Shown here piece after piece: positions 10,083-18,137 of a DNA stretch of 64,000 bases. The notes under the pieces are model-generated. The model saw nothing but the letters and a program-made list of their open reading frames with translations, was not told the DNA's origin and made no database searches. Source of the DNA: Bacillus gobiensis (GTDB taxonomy: Bacteria > Bacillota > Bacilli > Bacillales > Bacillaceae); contig NZ_CP012600.1 of the NCBI RefSeq assembly GCF_001278705.1, positions 1,426,190 through 1,490,189 of the forward strand, written 5' to 3'. A program made the translations under genes and the position numbers. Every line of letters begins with the position of its first letter. The first letter of the stretch is position 1.

Positions 10083-10111
10083 AGATTAATGTAAACACTT
10101 GGATAAGTCAA
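10083..10111 (-). promoter_or_regulatory. predicted sigma-A promoter of ypwA
   Basis: TTGACT and TAATCT on the minus strand, 17 bases apart, about 45 bases upstream of the GTG start. Confidence 0.55.
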
Positions 10112-10164
10112 TCAAAAAACAAGGTTCGAAGCATATAGGAGAAACAGCATAAAAGATGTCGCAG

Positions 10165-11193
10165 TTATGCCTTGCTGCTAGTATTTCTGGATTCACGCCA
10201 TAATAAATAAATAAAATAAGGTGCACCGATTACTGCGGTAATCAGGCCAGCAGGAAATTCAATCGGCGGCATGATTCCTCTTCCGATTGAATCGGCAATC
10301 AATAGAATTAGTGCTCCTGTAAGAATACTGACTGGCAGGAGATAACGGTGGTCTGCCCCTACCAGCTGTCTTGATATATGCGGGCTTATTAAACCGACAA
10401 AACCAATCATTCCAGCAGCCGCAACACTTGATCCTGTTAATAGGACAGAAATCCCTAATAAAACAAACCTCATCCACTCCACTTTAATTCCAAGGCTCGC
10501 CGCCACGTCTTGACCCAGCTGCAAAGAATTCAAAATTTCCCCTGACAAACCTGCAAATATGAGACATAGGATGGCCCACGGAAGAAGTTGAATGACGTTT
10601 TCCCAGGTTCGTCCGAACAAGCTCCCATTCAGCCATAACAGAGCAGTTTGCACATTTGTATCCGCTTGTGTCAAAAACAACTGAACACCCGATCCGCAAA
10701 AGGCACTGACTGCAATACCGACCAAAGCCAGCCTGATAGGTTCCGTACCAGAATCGTAAGCAATGAAATACACGAAGAGCGCAGCAATCGTTCCTCCGAT
10801 AAATGCAGAAAGCCCGATGAATACGCTTGGAAGCTGCGGTAGCATCAATGAGCAGAAAACAGCAGCCACGCTCGCACCGCCGGAAATACCGAGAGTATCC
10901 GGTGCTGCAAGCGGATTTTGCAAAACAGACTGGGCGATTAATCCTGCAACCGCAAGGCTTCCACCCACAAGAATAGCCAGTACAATTCTAGGCAATCGGT
11001 AATGTAAAATAATATAGGCTTCGTTATGATTTCCGATACCGACGATGGCCTTAACGACCGACATAGGAGAAATAGGAACGGCACCAATTCCGATATTTAT
11101 GATTGAAAATATTAACAAACATATGAATAATGCAGTAATTATGATGATGCCCCTCCGGTTGTTCACAACATGTTCCTCATTTCTTTTCTTCAT
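10165..11193 (-). CDS. iron-siderophore ABC transporter permease (FecCD family, second permease)
   Basis: This 342-residue membrane protein has about nine or ten hydrophobic helices and the conserved C-terminal segment GFVGLISPH of FecCD permeases. I placed the start at the ATG at 11193, with GAGGGC upstream. A longer frame runs back into the preceding permease and has no binding site. It begins one base after that gene's stop, so translation is probably coupled. The order binding protein-permease-permease matches B. subtilis yfiY-yfiZ-yfhA. No ATPase follows, so a shared ATPase encoded elsewhere (YusV-like) is inferred. Confidence 0.9.
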   Translation of the reverse strand: MKKRNEEHVVNNRRGIIIITALFICLLIFSIINIGIGAVPISPMSVVKAIVGIGNHNEAYIILHYRLPRIVLAILVGGSLAVAGLIAQSVLQNPLAAPDTLGISGGASVAAVFCSLMLPQLPSVFIGLSAFIGGTIAALFVYFIAYDSGTEPIRLALVGIAVSAFCGSGVQLFLTQADTNVQTALLWLNGSLFGRTWENVIQLLPWAILCLIFAGLSGEILNSLQLGQDVAASLGIKVEWMRFVLLGISVLLTGSSVAAAGMIGFVGLISPHISRQLVGADHRYLLPVSILTGALILLIADSIGRGIMPPIEFPAGLITAVIGAPYFIYLLWRESRNTSSKA

Positions 11194-11194
11194 T

Positions 11195-12211
11195 TCAAGC
11201 CCTCGAAAAAGATCTTCGTTTTTTGTAAAACTTAGCCAAATAAATAAAATATGGTGCTCCAATTAAAGCTGTTACTATCCCAACTGGTGTTTCATATGGA
11301 AAAGCGATAAATCTGGACATGACGTCAGCAGCCAATAAAAGAGCCCCTCCAAACAAAGCACTCAATGGCAGAATGACTCTGTAATCAGTTCCAGCGATAT
11401 ACCTCACCACGTGGGGGGTAATTAATCCGACAAAGCCAATAGGACCTACTGCTGCAACAGATGCCCCCGCCAACACGACGACGAGAAAACCTGCTGCTGC
11501 TTTTAGGATGAAAATTCGTTGTCCCAATCCTCTAGCCACATCATCTCCAAGCGCCAAAACGGATAGCGGACCCGCCAAACAAAAAGAAACGATAAGAGCA
11601 ATAAGGCTGACCGGCAAAATAAGAAAAACATCCTCCCACTTTGTTCCGGCGACAGTACCTGCCAGCCAGACTAGGATGTTTTGCGCTGAATCTTCATTGA
11701 ATAAAAGCAGCCCTTGCGTACAGGATGAAAGCAAGGCTTGAATGGCTACCCCGGTTAAGGCAACCTTTACCTCCAGATTTCCGCCTTTCAATATCGAACT
11801 AATAAGAAAAATAAGTGCAGCTGCAATAAAACCACCCAAAAATGCGGCGAGCAAAAGAGGCCATCCCATTATTCCCGGAATAAAAACGATGAAACTGACG
11901 ACTGTAAACGATGCACCCGCGTTAATACCGAATACGCTTGGTGAGGCAAGTGGATTTTTCGTTAAAATCTGCATAAGTGCCCCTGCCACCGCCAAATTCG
12001 CTCCGATAACCGCAGTGATGACAGCTCTTGGCAATCGAACATCGTTGAATACAATCGATTCTTTTGACGTTTCACCTGAAAATAAAAAATGTATGATAGA
12101 TGAAAACGAATAAGAAAAGGCGCCGATTTTTAAAGATAAATAAAAAAACAAAATAATAATAAAAAATAAACTTAATAGACATATCACGATCTTTTTTTTA
12201 TGCGGATCCAT
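11195..12211 (-). CDS. iron-siderophore ABC transporter permease (FecCD family, first permease)
   Basis: The 338-residue protein has an N-terminal membrane anchor, repeated hydrophobic helices and the FecCD hallmark GFVGLITPHVVR near residue 265. It would pair with the next permease to form the membrane channel for ferric siderophore. GGGGTGA precedes the ATG. It lies 60 bases downstream of the binding-protein gene, and that gap holds a stem-loop that may lower permease expression relative to the lipoprotein. The closest B. subtilis equivalent by arrangement is yfiZ. Confidence 0.9.
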   Translation of the reverse strand: MDPHKKKIVICLLSLFFIIILFFYLSLKIGAFSYSFSSIIHFLFSGETSKESIVFNDVRLPRAVITAVIGANLAVAGALMQILTKNPLASPSVFGINAGASFTVVSFIVFIPGIMGWPLLLAAFLGGFIAAALIFLISSILKGGNLEVKVALTGVAIQALLSSCTQGLLLFNEDSAQNILVWLAGTVAGTKWEDVFLILPVSLIALIVSFCLAGPLSVLALGDDVARGLGQRIFILKAAAGFLVVVLAGASVAAVGPIGFVGLITPHVVRYIAGTDYRVILPLSALFGGALLLAADVMSRFIAFPYETPVGIVTALIGAPYFIYLAKFYKKRRSFSRA

Positions 12212-12233
12212 GAGCGTTCACCCCAAATGAAGA

Positions 12234-12261
12234 GAACAGAACAAAAAAGTATGTTCTGTTC
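12234..12261 (-). promoter_or_regulatory. intercistronic stem-loop between lipoprotein and permease genes
   Basis: Perfect 10-bp arms GAACAGAACA/TGTTCTGTTC enclose an eight-base loop. No T-run follows on the minus strand, so this looks more like an RNA-stabilising or partially terminating structure than a full terminator. Confidence 0.65.
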
Positions 12262-12271
12262 CTTATCACAA

Positions 12272-13225
12272 TCATTGATTATCTTTCACAAACATTGAAC
12301 CCAAGTCTTCCATAATATCATTGGCTGCAGGGATACTCCGGCGTCTCGACCAATCATTATGGTCTACTTCATAGACTTGATTTGTTTGTACAGCAGTTAA
12401 TTCATTCCAAAGCTTATCATTTTTCAGTGCGTCTTTAGCAGAAGGTTCATCTTCTGTTTTTGTGATGATCAGTACATCAGGATCAATATTCACAAGTTGC
12501 TCTATTGTCATTTCCTGTTGAACCTCTTGCTCATCTTTTAAATCGTAATTGATGCCCACCGTTGTTAAAAAATTCGGAGTAAAGTAAGAAGAGGTTGGAA
12601 CTTCAAATGTATTGCTTTCCGATGAGTACCCAGCTTGCAGAACTTTTTTGTCTTTTATATCCAGCTTAGCTTTTGTCTCATCCGCTTTCTTTTTATGATC
12701 AGCTATCAGCTTATCTGCTTCTTCCTCTTTGCCGAGAGACTTTCCGACAATCTCAGTTGCAGCTAATACATCCTGATAGCCGGCTGTATCGCTTTTCAAC
12801 GCGATCGTTGGCGCGATGTTGGATAATTCCTTATAGATGTTTTTATGACGGTCAACGTCTGCAATAATTAGATCAGGATTTAAGCTCCGAATGACTTCCA
12901 AATTGGGTTGTGAGCGGGTACCCACTGATTGGTAGCCTTCAATTTTTTCTCGGATCGCTTGTGGAATTCTTTCAGGCCGCTCATCGTCAGCTACTCCTAC
13001 CGGATTGGTTCCCAAGGTTGCAGCTAATTCAGTGAAGCCTAGCTCAAGTGTAATTATTCGTTCAGGATGTTCCGGAACGTTGGCTGTTCCTAGTGAATGC
13101 TTTATTTCTTTTGTATTCTTTTCATTTTTAGGCTCAGTTTGGGTGCCGTTTCCGCACGCTGCCAGAATAACCAGCAAAAATACGGAAAAGACGAGTCTCC
13201 ATTGAAGCCGGTAACTATGTATCAA
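12272..13225 (-). CDS. iron-siderophore ABC transporter substrate-binding lipoprotein
   Basis: This 317-residue protein has a positively charged N-terminus, a hydrophobic segment and a lipobox LAAC with the lipidated Cys at residue 24. The rest is a FecB/FepB-type periplasmic-binding fold (HPERIITLE near 55, NPDLIIADVD near 115). It captures ferric siderophore outside the cell for the two permeases. The start is TTG at 13225, preceded by GGAGG at eight bases; no ATG or GTG is available in a suitable place. It resembles YfiY/YhfQ, but the ligand (hydroxamate, citrate or other) cannot be decided from sequence. Confidence 0.9.
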   Translation of the reverse strand: MIHSYRLQWRLVFSVFLLVILAACGNGTQTEPKNEKNTKEIKHSLGTANVPEHPERIITLELGFTELAATLGTNPVGVADDERPERIPQAIREKIEGYQSVGTRSQPNLEVIRSLNPDLIIADVDRHKNIYKELSNIAPTIALKSDTAGYQDVLAATEIVGKSLGKEEEADKLIADHKKKADETKAKLDIKDKKVLQAGYSSESNTFEVPTSSYFTPNFLTTVGINYDLKDEQEVQQEMTIEQLVNIDPDVLIITKTEDEPSAKDALKNDKLWNELTAVQTNQVYEVDHNDWSRRRSIPAANDIMEDLGSMFVKDNQ

Positions 13226-13260
13226 TTCGTAAACCTCCTGTCAATTTCACCATAATAGCA

Positions 13261-13289
13261 ATGATAACCATTATCAATTGGGAGGTCAA
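13261..13289 (-). promoter_or_regulatory. sigma-A promoter with Fur box for the siderophore operon
   Basis: TTGACC (13284-13289) and TATCAT (13261-13266) are 17 bases apart on the minus strand. The Fur box TGATAAC-C-ATTATCA at 13262-13276 covers the -10 and spacer and is one mismatch from the 7-1-7 consensus. The start codon is about 36 bases downstream. Confidence 0.88.
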
Positions 13290-13359
13290 TAGCCTGCACC
13301 TCATTGGAGAAAAAAAGTTGCTCCTAACGTTACTTTATTCCATTTGCCATAAATAAAAA

Positions 13360-13383
13360 AGAAAAGCTTTGTCAGCTTTTCTT
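13360..13383 (-). terminator. terminator of ypvA
   Basis: AGAAAAGCT/AGCTTTTCT-type stem with a short loop followed by TTTTT on the minus strand, seven bases after the ypvA stop codon. Confidence 0.8.
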
Positions 13384-13389
13384 CGTTTT

Positions 13390-15321
13390 TTAGGAGGCAG
13401 CAGGCTTTACCGGTAATACCCTTTCAACTTCTGGAAGTACATTTGTTTCCTGCTCTGTGCCTATGAAAATATCAATTGTACCCGTATCCTCACTCGATCG
13501 GATCAAACGGCCGATCCCTTGGCGAAGCCTTAGAAGCATGTACGGTAAATCCACTTCTTGATACGCATTCTCTGCACCGTTTCTCTTCGATTCAAATACA
13601 GGATCAAACGGAGGAAACGGAAGCGACCAAATGACGACATGCTCTAAAGACGCACCTGGAATATCGAGACCTTCCCAAAGGTGTACAGTACACAATACAG
13701 AAGCTTGTTCGGTTTGGAATTTTTTCACGAGCGTTGATATTTCTTCATCGCCTTCGAAATAGATAGGAAAATCAAATTGATGTTCGATTTGTTGTTTTTT
13801 AAACGTCATAAGCTCTTCGAATGTAGGAAATAAAACAAGTGTTTTCCCTTCGTATTCTTTGATTCGATTCACAACTTCAACAGCTTTCATTTCATTGGGA
13901 TGATTTGATTCAGGCATTCTTTCAATCGTTATTTTCATTTGTTCCTCATAATCATAAGGAGAATCAACAGTAAAGCTGATAAAATCCTTGATCCCTAAGC
14001 TTTTGGCCATGTAATCAAACGATCCTGTTTCTGAAAGGGTAGCTGAAGAAAAGATAAAAGGAATATTTTTCGAAAATACCCGCTCTCCCAATACCTCCGA
14101 AACGGTCTTTGGCATGATAGTCAGTGTCGTATCTCCATCCTTGCTCTCGACCCAGCTGATCGCATCCTCATGGAACAATGAGAGAGAATGCGCCATTTGC
14201 TCAATGTACTCTTCCACGACAGTCAGTGCGTAATGGTCAATCGTATACAGCTCACCTTCGAACACGAGTGCTTCCCCGATTTGCTCAAGCTTTTTGTAAA
14301 GAGAAAATGCCTCGGTTTTCAACTCTTCCATTTGAAGAATTTGCATGCGGTCTGAACCAGCAATAGTTTCACTATGCTTACGAAGCTTGGCAAAAAAACG
14401 ATCATTTTCTAGAAGTGTCTCTTCAATCAATTCGGCAAACTCTTCTCTAATATCATTTTGAAGAAGACGTTCAAGGAACATTTCGAGTGTCCCTTGCTTC
14501 ACCCGATACGTCAAAGCTTTTTGCGCAGCGTATTCAAGCAAATGTCCTTCATCAAATACGACAGAACTGTGGTCAGGCAATAACGGAAGCTGTCCTTCCC
14601 TTTTTCTGCTTTCTTCCGTCCAGATGTGCTGCATGTAAAAATCATGAGAACAGATAATTAGATCTGTTGACTTTCGATAATGGTCTCTGGAAAGAGTCAA
14701 TCCGCAGCGGTGTCTCATGTCACAGGTTAAGCAATCTTGGAAAGAATCATAGCCAACTTTAGCCCATTCGGCGTCGGAAAGCTCATGATAATCTTTTCTA
14801 TCTCCGTACGGGTAAAAAGCTTGCATGGCCGATGATTCATGGACAAATGACGGTAAGGATTCGTAAAGATCAAGCCATTTCTCCTCATCCGAAAGCTGCA
14901 TCGTTTTTTCTAATTTTTTCAAACATAAATATTGATCGTGTGATTTGGAAAGTCTCGCATCAATTTGAAGATTCAAATGCTCTCTTATTTTGGCGATGTC
15001 GCCTTCCTTTTTCACAAGCTGTTCAATCAACGTTTCATCCGCGCAAGCAATAATGGCGGGCTTGCCAGTATATCTTGCATGGCTGATGGCAAATAGAAGA
15101 TATACAAGTGTTTTACCTGTCCCAACACCTGCTTCAGCAAACATCACCTTTTTATCTTTAAAGGCTTGTTCGAGCTGAAACGCCATGAATATTTGTTCAT
15201 CTCTTAATTCAAAGCCTTTTTCAGGTAAAATATCGTAAAAAACGTCACCGATCCAATTGTTCAGCTCTTGATAAAAATTTGTTGATTTTGTTAACGCAAA
15301 TGGCAGCTTTGATGTTGTCAT
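13390..15321 (-). CDS. ypvA: DinG/XPD-family ATP-dependent helicase YpvA
   Basis: The 643-residue protein is a superfamily 2 helicase of the XPD/DinG type. Walker A AEAGVGTGKT is at residues 62-71, and a DEGH box (variant of DEAH) lies near 254. Between them are four cysteines (one in YLCLKK, then DCLTC and RHRCG), the arrangement expected for a 4Fe-4S cluster. The C-terminal motif RQGIGRLIRS near 600 is typical. It differs from the dinG gene at 34073 in having the cluster and lacking an exonuclease domain. GGAGG lies 11 bases before the ATG. A role in DNA repair is inferred. Confidence 0.93.
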   Translation of the reverse strand: MTTSKLPFALTKSTNFYQELNNWIGDVFYDILPEKGFELRDEQIFMAFQLEQAFKDKKVMFAEAGVGTGKTLVYLLFAISHARYTGKPAIIACADETLIEQLVKKEGDIAKIREHLNLQIDARLSKSHDQYLCLKKLEKTMQLSDEEKWLDLYESLPSFVHESSAMQAFYPYGDRKDYHELSDAEWAKVGYDSFQDCLTCDMRHRCGLTLSRDHYRKSTDLIICSHDFYMQHIWTEESRKREGQLPLLPDHSSVVFDEGHLLEYAAQKALTYRVKQGTLEMFLERLLQNDIREEFAELIEETLLENDRFFAKLRKHSETIAGSDRMQILQMEELKTEAFSLYKKLEQIGEALVFEGELYTIDHYALTVVEEYIEQMAHSLSLFHEDAISWVESKDGDTTLTIMPKTVSEVLGERVFSKNIPFIFSSATLSETGSFDYMAKSLGIKDFISFTVDSPYDYEEQMKITIERMPESNHPNEMKAVEVVNRIKEYEGKTLVLFPTFEELMTFKKQQIEHQFDFPIYFEGDEEISTLVKKFQTEQASVLCTVHLWEGLDIPGASLEHVVIWSLPFPPFDPVFESKRNGAENAYQEVDLPYMLLRLRQGIGRLIRSSEDTGTIDIFIGTEQETNVLPEVERVLPVKPAAS

Positions 15322-15407
15322 GTATGCATCAACCTCCGTCCTCTACAATCTAAGAATCTTAATACTTACATTTGTTTCATTTGCCTGCTTTAGGAGATAT
15401 TAGAAAG

Positions 15408-15435
15408 CAAAAACCGGCACCCCAAGCGATGCCGA
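15408..15435 (-). terminator. terminator of yptA
   Basis: CGGCA/TGCCG stem around a ten-base loop, followed by GTTTTTGC on the minus strand, 12 bases after the yptA stop. Confidence 0.75.
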
Positions 15436-15446
15436 CTCTCACTCAC

Positions 15447-15638
15447 TTACTTTCTGCTTATCGAATGCATATTGAAAAACGGGTGATCCGCAGATGATTG
15501 ATGCTGTTTCGCTTTTTGCAGGTTTTCTTTCGCATTGAAAATCGATTGAAAATCTTCATCTAAGGCTTCTGCATTCCGCAATTCCGCCTCGATCGCGTCA
15601 AGCGCCTTTTCAATTAAATCATAGTGGCTGTTATTCAT
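15447..15638 (-). CDS. yptA: small conserved protein, probably YptA
   Basis: This 63-residue, acidic, helical protein contains a run of Glu/Ala-rich helix and a basic C-terminus. It lies between ypvA and the ypsC region, where B. subtilis has yptA, which I recall as about the same length. AGAGGTGATC precedes the ATG and a terminator follows the stop. No known domain is visible and I do not assign a function. The symbol rests on position and size. Confidence 0.65.
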   Translation of the reverse strand: MNNSHYDLIEKALDAIEAELRNAEALDEDFQSIFNAKENLQKAKQHQSSADHPFFNMHSISRK

Positions 15639-15697
15639 AATGGATGATCACCTCTAAAAAAGAGAATAATCACAAGTTTATGCAAATTGAATAACGC

Positions 15698-16024
15698 TTA
15701 TACCAGAAATATTACGGCCTGTTTTCTTCCAGAACTTCCGTTAATTCCAAGGTGTACTTTCCTACAACATTTTTCCTTATAAAGATTGGTTATAGAGGTC
15801 GCATAATTTGAAATTGTTCCTTTAAAACTTAACCCATTCTCCGGAACAGAAACAGCAAATGTCCGTTCATACAAAAGCACGGCTATATCATGATACTCCT
15901 CGCTTCTTACCTGAAACGCAAACGACACCTGAAGCAACTCTTTTCCGTTAGCTGCTTTTACTATGTTTTGCTGGTAATCGGAAATGTGTAAATGGACATC
16001 ATTTAGTATAACCACGTTTACCAT
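15698..16024 (-). CDS. DUF3219 family protein (YkvR-like), apparent C-terminal frameshift
   Basis: The first part of this 108-codon frame resembles DUF3219 proteins: DIAVLLYE, then TFAVSVPE and NYATSITNLY. After NLYKEK the frame changes character (CCRKVHLGING). Adding one A to the A5 run (plus-strand T's at 15770-15774) restores a family-like tail, GKYTLELTEVLEEN, ending at TAA 15712-15714. This is either a sequencing error or a real one-base deletion. The start has AGGAGG six bases upstream. It lies directly downstream of ypsC; I do not recall a DUF3219 gene at this place in B. subtilis. Confidence 0.75.
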   Translation of the reverse strand: MVNVVILNDVHLHISDYQQNIVKAANGKELLQVSFAFQVRSEEYHDIAVLLYERTFAVSVPENGLSFKGTISNYATSITNLYKEKCCRKVHLGINGSSGRKQAVIFLV

Positions 16025-16045
16025 AACCAGCCTCCTAAGACTACA

Positions 16046-17191
16046 TTATCCTTCCCGACGCGGGGGACGCTTTCCCCAAAATTGATAATAATCCGTTTTA
16101 ATAAATCCGTTAAAAAGCTTTCTTTTTTTAGTTGCTTTCTTACCGTATAACTCTTCGAATTGCTCATTCGAAGTGAGGACGTAAACGGACCATGTATGGA
16201 GATCGTTAAAGACCCTGCCCATGTCCTTATACATTTGATCGACTTCTTTTTTATCGCCGATTCGCTCGCCGTATGGCGGATTTCCGACGACAACTCCGTA
16301 ATCAGAAGATGATCTGAAATCCTTTACCTGCATTTGTTTAAAGTTTATAATGCCGCCAAGCCCTGCCTCTTCCGCGTTTTGTTGAGAAATTTCGATCATG
16401 CGGTGATTGATGTCACATCCAGAAATGCTAAGCTCCTGATCGTAATTAGCAAGATCCTCTGCTTCCTGTCTCGCCTGATCCCATTTATTTTTAGGCATCC
16501 AAGACCACCCTTCTGACACAAAATCACGATTAAACCCCGGTGCAATATTTTGTCCGATAAGAGCTGCTTCAATCGGGATGGTTCCAGAGCCGCAAAACGG
16601 ATCGACAAAGGGACGGTCGGGTGTCCAATTCGTTAACAGAACAAGAGCTGCTGCCAGCGTTTCCTTTAATGGTGCTGTTCCTTGATCAACACGATAGCCT
16701 CTTTTATGTAGAGCATCAGCTCCTGACGTATCAAGGGTGATCGTTGCTTTATCCTTTAGCAGTGAAATTTCGATTTTATATACTGCTCCTGTCTCATCCA
16801 GGAATTCTGAATTTTTTTTGTACTGCTGCTTTAGCTTTTCTGCAATTGCTTTTTTGACAATCCTCTGACAATCAGGAACACTCGCGAGTACGGATTTATG
16901 CGATTTTCCGACAACGGGAAACTGGCCGCCTTCAGGTATAAATCGGCTCCAATCAAGCGCTTTCGTTTGTTCAAAAAGCTGATCAAATGTTTTTGCAGGG
17001 AATTCTGCAATTTTTATTTTTACTCGGTCAGCTGTTCTCAGCCACATATTGGCTCTGCAGATGGCCTGCTCGTCCCCTTGAAAAATAACTTTTCCGTTCT
17101 CAACCTTACATTCATATCCAAGATTTTTCACTTCATTTGCTACAATTGATTCAATGCCCATAGGAGCAGTTGCAATCAGTGTATATGTCAT
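16046..17191 (-). CDS. ypsC: 23S rRNA (guanine-N2) methyltransferase YpsC, RlmL/K-like
   Basis: This 381-residue protein has an N-terminal ferredoxin-like/THUMP RNA-binding region and a C-terminal SAM methyltransferase domain. DPFCGSGT near 185 binds SAM and VVGNPPYGER near 280 is the catalytic N-methylase motif. It corresponds to the methylase domain of E. coli RlmL. I chose the ATG at 17191 (protein begins MTYTLIATAP) because GGGTGATC lies just upstream. An earlier ATG has no binding site. The DUF3219 gene follows 21 bases later and may be cotranscribed. Confidence 0.93.
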   Translation of the reverse strand: MTYTLIATAPMGIESIVANEVKNLGYECKVENGKVIFQGDEQAICRANMWLRTADRVKIKIAEFPAKTFDQLFEQTKALDWSRFIPEGGQFPVVGKSHKSVLASVPDCQRIVKKAIAEKLKQQYKKNSEFLDETGAVYKIEISLLKDKATITLDTSGADALHKRGYRVDQGTAPLKETLAAALVLLTNWTPDRPFVDPFCGSGTIPIEAALIGQNIAPGFNRDFVSEGWSWMPKNKWDQARQEAEDLANYDQELSISGCDINHRMIEISQQNAEEAGLGGIINFKQMQVKDFRSSSDYGVVVGNPPYGERIGDKKEVDQMYKDMGRVFNDLHTWSVYVLTSNEQFEELYGKKATKKRKLFNGFIKTDYYQFWGKRPPRREG

Positions 17192-17229
17192 TTGATCACC
17201 CAATATCATTAAAAGTTGCATTTCAAGAT

Positions 17230-17257
17230 AAAAGCTCTCCTTTAATGGGAGAGCTTA
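17230..17257 (-). terminator. terminator of rnpB
   Basis: AAGCTCTCCC/GGAGAGCTT stem with a short loop followed by TTTT on the minus strand, about 20 bases after the predicted 3' end of the RNase P RNA. Confidence 0.85.
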
Positions 17258-17271
17258 AAATCATTTCGATT

Positions 17272-17671
17272 AACATTTTCAACGTTCTGTAAGCCATGTT
17301 TTGTTCCTCAGTACTGCAAACGGCCGCTGCCTCGTACAAAGGCGGTAATCATCTATCTACAGAATCGAAATTCTGTCCTTCCATCCGTTCACTTTCTTCA
17401 GGAAGGTTCCCCTACCAAAATTTGGGTTTCTCGCTCGTGGGGTTTACCCGTTCCACTCTCGCCATTTCTAGCGAGACTTCGTCACTGTGGCACTTTCAAG
17501 GTTACTCGGCCATGTCTAAAAAGATTTAGGCCTTTTTCCTGCCGTCAGCCGTCAAGCTGCCCTGGCTTATTTTTTGGCCAGGCACGAACACTACGGGCAT
17601 CTCAGCACCGTGCGAGCATGGACTTTCCTCTACAGATTGGATCTGCAGCAATTACCCGAACGTTAAAACTG
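17272..17671 (-). ncRNA. rnpB: RNase P RNA, type B
   Basis: The minus strand carries the conserved elements of Bacillus (type B) RNase P RNA in order: AACGTTCGGGTAAT near the 5' end, GAGGAAAGTCCATGCTCGCA, GGCAGGAAAAAGGCC, GAAAGTGCCACAGTGACGAA, GTGGAACGGGTAAACCCC, CCCAAATTTTGG, and the closing GGCTTACAGAACGTT. This is the catalytic RNA that matures the 5' ends of tRNAs. The ends are estimated from the promoter and from similarity to B. subtilis rnpB, and could be off by about ten bases. It lies between gpsB and ypsC as in B. subtilis. Confidence 0.97.
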
Positions 17672-17677
17672 TACCTA

Positions 17678-17705
17678 TTATAAATGATTACGGCAAAAGA
17701 AACAA
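17678..17705 (-). promoter_or_regulatory. rnpB promoter
   Basis: TTGTTT and a perfect TATAAT on the minus strand, 17 bases apart, with TATAAT about seven bases from the predicted RNA 5' end. It overlaps the end of gpsB. Confidence 0.8.
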
Positions 17706-17706
17706 G

Positions 17707-18003
17707 TCAATCGTATAATTTACTTCCAAATACGTGTTTTTCCAAATTTGATAAACGTTTCAAGATGTCAAAGTTCGTAGTGTTAGATTGCACAGGCTGC
17801 TTTTTATTTGCTTCTTCAAGCTGGCGTTTCAGCTGAAGATTCTCCTGCTGCAGCTCCTCTATTTCTTGATGAAAGGTTTCATAGTCTTTAATGACCATAT
17901 CAAGAAATTTGTCTACTTCTTCTTGTCTATAGCCTCTGACCCCGGTTTTAAATTCCTTTTCCAAAATTTCTTTAGCAGATAGCTTTACTTTTTCAGCAAG
18001 CAT
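17707..18003 (-). CDS. gpsB: cell division adaptor GpsB
   Basis: This 98-residue DivIVA-like protein is nearly identical in length and sequence to B. subtilis GpsB. It has a membrane-binding N-terminal coiled coil with [15 protein letters not shown], a long central coiled coil and a C-terminal trimerisation segment ending FGSKLYD. GpsB shuttles PBP1 (PonA, also in this window) between division and elongation sites. The start is the ATG at 18003, with GAGGTG upstream; an in-frame GTG three codons earlier is unlikely. In B. subtilis ypsA precedes gpsB; here cotD is the next gene upstream. Confidence 0.97.
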   Translation of the reverse strand: MLAEKVKLSAKEILEKEFKTGVRGYRQEEVDKFLDMVIKDYETFHQEIEELQQENLQLKRQLEEANKKQPVQSNTTNFDILKRLSNLEKHVFGSKLYD

Positions 18004-18095
18004 AACCTTCACCTCATTCGTGAATCATCATACTATATTTTTTCAAAAAAATCAGCAGTTGTCAAATGTTCACTATGCGAACACCCGGAATGTAT

Positions 18096-18124
18096 GAAAA
18101 AAATGGGGCAACGATCTGCCCCAT
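18096..18124 (-). terminator. terminator of the cotD-like gene
   Basis: ATGGGGCA/TGCCCCAT perfect 8-bp stem with a six-base loop and seven T's on the minus strand, just after the stop codon. Confidence 0.9.
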
Positions 18125-18137
18125 TTGTCCGATACAG

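Noticed and set aside
11742..12113. 123-codon plus-strand frame
   Set aside because: Antisense to the first siderophore permease, with composition mirroring membrane-helix codons and no start signals.
17296..17529. Open frame on the plus strand
   Set aside because: It is antisense to conserved RNase P RNA, which fully explains the sequence.
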